Positions 5,884-10,094 of a stretch of 10,094 nt of DNA are shown here, piece after piece. Source of the DNA: JBFIHZ01 sp041601535 (GTDB lineage: Bacteria; Pseudomonadota; Gammaproteobacteria; Xanthomonadales; SZUA-36); the NCBI GenBank assembly GCA_041601535.1, contig JBFIHZ010000125.1, forward strand, positions 1-10,094, given 5' to 3'. The position numbers were made by a program, and so were the translations under genes. The first letter of the stretch is position 1, and every line of letters starts with the position of its first letter. The notes under the pieces were generated by a model, which had not been told where the DNA came from, made no database searches, and was given only the letters and a program-made list of their open reading frames with translations.

Positions 5884-6657
5884 ATGAGCAGATGGAAAAA
5901 GTTCCCCTATGATCAGAGCAGTTACCGGTATGACGACGATGACTTGTGGCATGCCTGGGACCGGCTGCACGCCGGTGATTGCGAAAGCTTTCCGGAAAAT
6001 GATGTATTGCAGGAAGCCTGGCGTTGCTTCCATGCCGGTGACTTTGAACACGCGGTTAACCTGGCGGATGAATTCGGCATTGAAGGACACGCTGTGGCCA
6101 ACAAGGCAACCGGCATATACGCCACGTATCTCGAAGACAGCGAGGCGGCCCAGATAGCCTGTTTCAAAGCCGCCATCGCGCGGGCTGAAAAGGCCATTGA
6201 GGCCCTGCCGGATGACCCCAACAGCCATTATTTCCATGCCTTCAATCTGGGCCGCTACAGTCAGAGCATCTCGGTGGTGAAAGCCCTCAAGCAAGGGGTT
6301 GGCGGCAAGATATCAGATAGTCTGAACCGCGCCCTGGAGTTACAGCCGGAACACGCGGAAGCGCACACGGCGCTGGGCATGTATCATGCGGAAATCATTG
6401 ACAAGGTAGGCAAGCTGATCGGCTCCATGACCTATGGTGCCAGCGAGAAGGAGGCCATCAGCCACTTCGAAAAAGCACTGAAACTGTGTCCGGCTTCACC
6501 CATCGCGCACATCGAGTACGGCAATGGCCTGTATCTGTTGTACGGTGACAGCCGGCTGGACGACGTCACCGAGCTTTATGTCAAGGCGTCGGAAATGACC
6601 CCGATGGACGCGATGGAAAAACTGGATGTGGAGTCCGCTCTGTCCGAACTGGAGTAA
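5884..6657 (+). CDS. TPR-like repeat protein of unknown function
   Basis: This 257-residue, acidic, soluble protein has no signal peptide or membrane segment. It is built of helical pairs of the tetratricopeptide type. Candidates are residues 43-60 (EAWRCFHAGDFEHAVNLA), 93-122 (AAIARAEKAIEALPDDP then SHYFHAFNLGRY), 144-170 (LNRALELQPEHAEAHTALGMY) and 187-216 (KEAISHFEKALKLCP then AHIEYGNGLYLL). The LEL-P-and LKLCPAS ends are typical of the second TPR helix. An unusual Asp/Tyr-rich start (SSYRYDDDDLWHAW) precedes the repeats. The start has GGAG nine bases upstream. It is divergent from the phasin and 185 bp before the ATPase, so co-transcription with the latter is possible but a promoter lies between. 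TPR proteins act as protein-binding scaffolds; the partner is unknown. Some bacterial relatives of the RMDN (microtubule-dynamics) TPR family look similar, but I cannot assign it firmly. Confidence 0.8.
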   Translation: MSRWKKFPYDQSSYRYDDDDLWHAWDRLHAGDCESFPENDVLQEAWRCFHAGDFEHAVNLADEFGIEGHAVANKATGIYATYLEDSEAAQIACFKAAIARAEKAIEALPDDPNSHYFHAFNLGRYSQSISVVKALKQGVGGKISDSLNRALELQPEHAEAHTALGMYHAEIIDKVGKLIGSMTYGASEKEAISHFEKALKLCPASPIAHIEYGNGLYLLYGDSRLDDVTELYVKASEMTPMDAMEKLDVESALSELE

Positions 6658-6724
6658 AGCCCCATATCCGTATCCGGCGCATTACCCACACCGCAACGTG
6701 GCGTTTCAGCCACCATCAGGAATT

Positions 6725-6752
6725 TTGAGAATACCCTCCAACAGAGTAGGAT
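6725..6752 (+). promoter_or_regulatory. Predicted sigma-70 promoter for the HerA-like ATPase gene
   Basis: TTGAGA (five of six -35 matches) and TAGGAT (four of six -10 matches) are 16 bases apart in the gap after the TPR gene. Transcription would start near 6759 and leave an untranslated leader of roughly 85 bases before the preferred ATG. A short stem, GTGGC (6698-6702) with GCCAC (6709-6713), lies just upstream without a T-run. Confidence 0.45.
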
Positions 6753-6786
6753 AAAGTTCAAGGAAGATAACCGGAGGCCTTGGTTT

Positions 6787-6803
6787 CAGCCCACATTGGG
6801 CTG
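6787..6803 (+). repeat. Leader hairpin CAGCCCA-CAT-TGGGCTG
   Basis: Perfect 7-bp arms with a 3-base loop begin ten bases after a strong GGAGG (6773-6777). It lies in the presumed leader of the ATPase mRNA, or in its first codons if translation begins at the TTG at 6780. Either way it could modulate translation initiation. There is no T-run, so it is not an intrinsic terminator. Confidence 0.4.
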
Positions 6804-6842
6804 CGTTGCCGGCTTCGCAAACAGGCACATGGAAACACGCAA

Positions 6843-8492
6843 ATGGACATGAGAAGTGATCAGAAAACTCTGGTAGGCCACCTGGTTGAAGTGACTGGCG
6901 CGGATTTCGTTGCTCAGTTACTCGGTGAAGATGAAGGCTTTGAACCGGAAATCACCATTGGCCACGACCTGATCAGGGTTGGCCAGGTCGGCTCATACAT
7001 GGTGGTTGATCAGGCCGGTTTCCGGCTGCTGACCATGGTGGAAAGCCAGTGGCAGGAACAGGGCCCCGCCGGCGAAACGGTGCGCATGTTGCGCATGAAC
7101 CCGCTGGGTGAACTTAACAAGGAAGGGGATTTCAGCCGTGGCGTAAAACATTACCCGACCACCGGCGCCGCGCTGCATGTGGTTACCGCCGACACCCTGG
7201 CCGGACTGTTCACTGATTTCAGCGAAGGCAATTACAAGGTGGGCAAGCTGAGTTCATTTGAGTCCATTGATGTATTCCCGGATGCGTCATCCTTTTTCGG
7301 CCGGCATGTGGCCATCCTCGGGCAATCCGGCGCGGGTAAATCCTGGTCGGTCACCAGCCTGATCCAGTCCGCGCTGAAAGCCATGCCGAATGCACACATC
7401 ATCCTGCTCGATTTGCACGGTGAATACGGCCTGAGAAAACACGACCTGAGTTCACACTCGGCTTTTCCCAAGGACATGGTGCGCTGCATTGATGCCGACG
7501 AACTGGAAATGCCTTATTGGCTGTTGACCTTCGCCGAACTGGTGGACCTGCTCATTGATCCCGAGGACGAAGACGCATCCGTTCAGATTGCATTTTTGCG
7601 TAACGCGGTACTGGAGCTGAAACGCCAGGCCAATACGCACCTGGATATCGGCCATATCACCGTGGATTCACCCATCTTCTTTGAGCTGGATGACCTGATA
7701 AAGCGGTTCAAGGAAGCCAATGAACAAACCGCAAGTTTCGGCAAGGAGAAAACCGCGCTGTTCGGCAAGTTTGACCAGTTGCTGGTGAAGCTCCACAGCC
7801 GTATGAACGATACCCGTTATGACTTCCTGATGCGGCCGCAGAAGCGCACCTCTTCAGAATCCCTGCCCAATCTGATGAGGGATTTCGTCGGTCTGGGCGA
7901 GCCACGCGCCAAGATCACCATCATCGACCTCAGCGCGGTCCCGTTTGATGTTCATCCCACGGTAACGTCACAGATCGGCCGGCTGGCCTTCGAGTTCAAT
8001 TACTGGAACCCGCGCTGCCGCGAGTTTCCCATTTGGCTGGTTTGTGAGGAAGCACACGCATACATACCACGCGATAACACCACCCACAGCCAGCAGACCC
8101 GGCGCGCCATGGAACGCATTGCCAAGGCCGGCCGTAAATACGGCGTGGGCTTGTGCGTGGTCAGCCAGCGGCCACACGAGTTGTCGGAAACCGTGCTGGC
8201 CCAGTGCAGTACCTTCGTATGCCTGCGCATTTCCAACCCGGATGACCAGAGTTACGTGCGTGAATTGGTGCCGGATGCCGCGCGAGGCATGCTGGAATCA
8301 CTGCCCTCACTGGCGCGAGGCGAAGCCATTGCCGTTGGTGAAGCGGTGCCCATGCCGGTTCGCTTCCAGATCACCATGCCCAATCCGCCGCCCAATTCCA
8401 GCAGTATCGACTATGCCGGCCAATGGCACCACGGGCCGGAAGAAATTGACGTCGAAGACATGGTGGACCGCTGGCGCCGGCAGAAGCGCTGA
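6843..8492 (+). CDS. HerA-type hexameric ATPase/translocase (HAS-barrel plus DUF87)
   Basis: From the ATG at 6843 the protein has 549 residues. The first ~100 form a HAS-barrel-like beta domain (LVGHLVEVTGADFVAQLL onward), typical of HerA. The RecA-like core follows: Walker A GQSGAGKS (160-167), an ILLDLHGEYG strand, Walker B-type WLVCEEAH (398-405, Glu402-Glu403 in place of the commoner Asp-Glu), then RKYGVGLCVVSQRPHELS (SQRP 441-444) and a FVCLRISNPDDQSYV segment. Family members form rings that pump DNA, often with NurA nuclease in archaea or with SIR2 or DUF4297 effectors in bacterial defence. No such partner is seen here, so its job is open. The start is uncertain: TTG at 6780 has GGAGG only two bases away, and ATG at 6849 is also possible. 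It converges with the acyltransferase gene. Confidence 0.88.
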   Translation: MDMRSDQKTLVGHLVEVTGADFVAQLLGEDEGFEPEITIGHDLIRVGQVGSYMVVDQAGFRLLTMVESQWQEQGPAGETVRMLRMNPLGELNKEGDFSRGVKHYPTTGAALHVVTADTLAGLFTDFSEGNYKVGKLSSFESIDVFPDASSFFGRHVAILGQSGAGKSWSVTSLIQSALKAMPNAHIILLDLHGEYGLRKHDLSSHSAFPKDMVRCIDADELEMPYWLLTFAELVDLLIDPEDEDASVQIAFLRNAVLELKRQANTHLDIGHITVDSPIFFELDDLIKRFKEANEQTASFGKEKTALFGKFDQLLVKLHSRMNDTRYDFLMRPQKRTSSESLPNLMRDFVGLGEPRAKITIIDLSAVPFDVHPTVTSQIGRLAFEFNYWNPRCREFPIWLVCEEAHAYIPRDNTTHSQQTRRAMERIAKAGRKYGVGLCVVSQRPHELSETVLAQCSTFVCLRISNPDDQSYVRELVPDAARGMLESLPSLARGEAIAVGEAVPMPVRFQITMPNPPPNSSSIDYAGQWHHGPEEIDVEDMVDRWRRQKR

Positions 8493-8493
8493 T

Positions 8494-8505
8494 GCGCCGC
8501 GGCGC
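8494..8505. repeat. 12-bp perfect palindrome between convergent genes
   Basis: GCGCCGCGGCGC fills most of the 20-bp gap between the ATPase stop and the acyltransferase stop. As RNA it could form only a small GC hairpin and has no T-run. It may contribute to transcript ends, but could also be chance in GC-rich DNA. Confidence 0.3.
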
Positions 8506-8512
8506 GGTGAGG

Positions 8513-9985
8513 CTAGTCCGTGCCGAGTTCTTCCATCGCTGACTGCAACAGGCGTTCCGCCATCGCGCTGCTGGGCCGTTCACCCAGCGGCAGCATCAGT
8601 GCAAGGTGCATCAGCTTGTCCAGTTCGGGCTGGAAACGGCGGATGATCTCGACTGGTTCGGGAACCAGCCGCCGGTCGGTAATCAGGCCGAAAAAGACCT
8701 TGCCGTTGTAACTGAGAATACTCACGCCAAGACCAATATTGCCGGTCTGTGGCACCCAGAACATCATGTCACGTACCTCTCCACCCGCCAGGTAAAGGGG
8801 AGCACTCGGGCCAGGAACATTGGTCAGTACCGTGGTGGCCTTTTCACTGAATAACTCCAACGCCGGTTTTTGCAGTGATGGCGGACTCATGCCCAGCGCG
8901 GCCAGCAAACCAAATGCCACGGCCGCCTGTTTGCCGGACTTGAGTTCGTTCATGCGTGCATGGACCTGGTACAGGCGCTCCAGCGGGTTGGCGATATCGA
9001 CCGGCAAGGCCAGGAACACCAGTCCGAAATGATTGCCGAGCTCCTTGGCGTGTTCCAGTGGCCGCAAATTGACCGGCACGGTAGCGCGAATTTCTGTGGC
9101 AGCGCCCTGCTCGCTGCCCTTGGCCAGCAGGTAGCTGCGGAACGCACCGCTCACCGCCGCAATCAGCACGTCATTGACCGTACAACCCAGTGATTTGCTC
9201 AGTGCCTTGATTTCATCCAGTGGAATGGGGTCAGCCCAGGCCACGCGTTTACGCACGCCGAGGCGGCCTTTCAACAGGGTTTTGGGGTCATTGGGCAGGG
9301 TCAATGCGTTGGACAGCTCGCGCGCCAGCTCGCCCGCTTCGCTCAGCAACTGCCCGGCTTTTTCCGGATGCATGACCATTTGCAGCGCTTCTTCCAGCAT
9401 TTTTTGTGACAGATGCACCGCGAAATCCATGCCATCCCGGGCCGGTTCGAGCAGGCGCTGGAAAATACCGGACTCTGAAACGCGTTTGCGCTTCCAGTCA
9501 TCCGGATTGGGGGCGGACTGCAACGGCCCCGGTTTGGGGTCTGTGAGGGACAAAAACACCTGCACCAGTGCGATCCCGTCGGCATAGCAATGATGAATGC
9601 GGGTTACCACCACGGGGCCGCCCAGGTAGTTTTCCACGAAGTGAAACTGCCACAGTGGCCGCGACGGGTCCAGTGCGGTACTGGCCAGATCGCTGACGTA
9701 TTCTTCCAGCTCCTGCTGGTCGGCTTTCCCCGGCAAAGCCACACGGCGGACGTGACCGCGTATTTCAAAATCCTCGTCCAGTTCCCAGAAGGCGCCTGAT
9801 GAGTTCACCACGGCCTTCTGGCGAAACCGCCTGAATGACAGAAAACGCTGCCTGATCGTTTCCACCAGCTGTTTGTAGCTGGCCTTGTTATCGAGGGTGA
9901 CGATGCCGGTTATCATCATCAGGTTGGTTGGCTGCTCCATACGCAACCAGGCAATATCAACCTTTGACATCGGCTCCCGAGTCAT
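8513..9985 (-). CDS. Wax ester synthase / diacylglycerol O-acyltransferase (WS/DGAT)
   Basis: This 490-residue protein is a full-length bifunctional WS/DGAT. The catalytic HHxxxDG motif reads HHCYADG at 131-137, with His132 the likely base and Asp136 structural. Other family blocks are PLWQFHFVE (110-118), NDVLIAAVSGAFRSYL, PVNLRPLEHAKELGNHFG, TNVPGP and a closing ITDRRLVPEP region. The family esterifies fatty alcohol or diacylglycerol with acyl-CoA at the inner membrane to seed wax or triacylglycerol droplets. The N-terminus MTREPMSKVDIAWLRMEQPTNL fits the subgroup with a REPMS start, so I keep ATG 9985, although its ribosome site is weak; Met6 (9970) is an alternative, with GGAG only three bases upstream. 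It lies 7 bp after the end of another gene in the same direction and is probably cotranscribed with it. With the reductase and ACBP it would complete wax ester synthesis. Confidence 0.95.
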   Translation of the reverse strand: MTREPMSKVDIAWLRMEQPTNLMMITGIVTLDNKASYKQLVETIRQRFLSFRRFRQKAVVNSSGAFWELDEDFEIRGHVRRVALPGKADQQELEEYVSDLASTALDPSRPLWQFHFVENYLGGPVVVTRIHHCYADGIALVQVFLSLTDPKPGPLQSAPNPDDWKRKRVSESGIFQRLLEPARDGMDFAVHLSQKMLEEALQMVMHPEKAGQLLSEAGELARELSNALTLPNDPKTLLKGRLGVRKRVAWADPIPLDEIKALSKSLGCTVNDVLIAAVSGAFRSYLLAKGSEQGAATEIRATVPVNLRPLEHAKELGNHFGLVFLALPVDIANPLERLYQVHARMNELKSGKQAAVAFGLLAALGMSPPSLQKPALELFSEKATTVLTNVPGPSAPLYLAGGEVRDMMFWVPQTGNIGLGVSILSYNGKVFFGLITDRRLVPEPVEIIRRFQPELDKLMHLALMLPLGERPSSAMAERLLQSAMEELGTD

Positions 9986-9992
9986 TTACGTA

Positions 9993-10094
9993 TCAGACAA
10001 GTTTCATGTTGCCAGCCGCTCGCTGCAACGACCGGGCACGGTCAGAGCGCAGGTCCTGCAAGCGTTCGAGGTAGCCCTCACCGACACCGGTCAC
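9993..10094 (-). CDS. Unidentified protein, C-terminal 33 residues (gene runs off the right edge)
   Basis: An open minus-strand frame enters from the right edge and ends at TGA (9995-9993), seven bases before the acyltransferase ATG. The visible end is hydrophilic and Arg/Leu-rich, with EGYLERLQDLRSDRARS followed by a short MKLV terminus, and looks like a C-terminal helix. The tight spacing suggests one operon with, and perhaps translational coupling to, the acyltransferase. No family can be assigned from 33 residues. Confidence 0.6.
   Translation of the reverse strand: MTGVGEGYLERLQDLRSDRARSLQRAAGNMKLV

Noticed and set aside
6843..8492. HerA-based antiphage defence system
   Set aside because: No SIR2, DUF4297, NurA or other nuclease gene lies in the window, and the flanking genes are metabolic or unassigned. 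The ATPase alone does not support a defence call.
1..10094. Mobile element, CRISPR array, tRNA or rRNA
   Set aside because: No transposase or integrase motif, regularly spaced repeats, attachment-site-like direct repeats or recognisable RNA gene were seen on either strand.

Overview
The window looks like the chromosome of a lipid-storing gammaproteobacterium. It is GC-rich and densely coded, with recognisable Shine-Dalgarno sites. The long reductase closely resembles, from memory, the two-domain fatty acyl-CoA reductase of Marinobacter (Maqu_2507). The phasin has the Pseudomonas PhaF architecture. No rRNA, tRNA, CRISPR array, insertion sequence or phage gene was seen. The species cannot be named from the sequence alone.

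Layout, left to right. (1) 1-292, minus: 5' part of a conserved hypothetical gene cut by the window edge. (2) 484-1722, plus: patatin-like phospholipase, divergent from gene 1 across a 191-bp gap holding a GC-rich hairpin. (3) 1792-3774, minus: two-domain fatty acyl-CoA reductase, convergent with the patatin. (4) 3939-4202, plus: acyl-CoA-binding protein, divergent from the reductase across a 164-bp gap with four palindromes. (5) 4314-4952, plus: TetR-family regulator. (6) A strong bidirectional terminator. (7) 5022-5753, minus: PhaF-type phasin with a histone-like Lys/Ala tail. (8) 5884-6657, plus: cytoplasmic TPR-like protein. (9) 6843-8492, plus: HerA-type hexameric ATPase. (10) 8513-9985, minus: wax ester synthase/diacylglycerol acyltransferase. 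(11) 9993-10094, minus: 3' end of an unidentified gene 7 bp upstream of the acyltransferase.

How the genes may work together (inference): six of the eleven genes fit neutral-lipid metabolism. The reductase would turn acyl-CoA into fatty alcohol. The acyltransferase would join that alcohol to a second acyl-CoA to give wax ester, or acylate diacylglycerol. The acyl-CoA-binding protein would buffer and deliver the shared substrate. The phasin could coat the granule and tether it to the nucleoid. The patatin could release acyl chains from lipids, and the TetR protein could sense acyl-CoA and act at the palindromes between reductase and binding protein. The HerA ATPase and TPR gene have no evident link to this theme. 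No nuclease or SIR2 partner for HerA is visible, so a defence role is not supported within the window.
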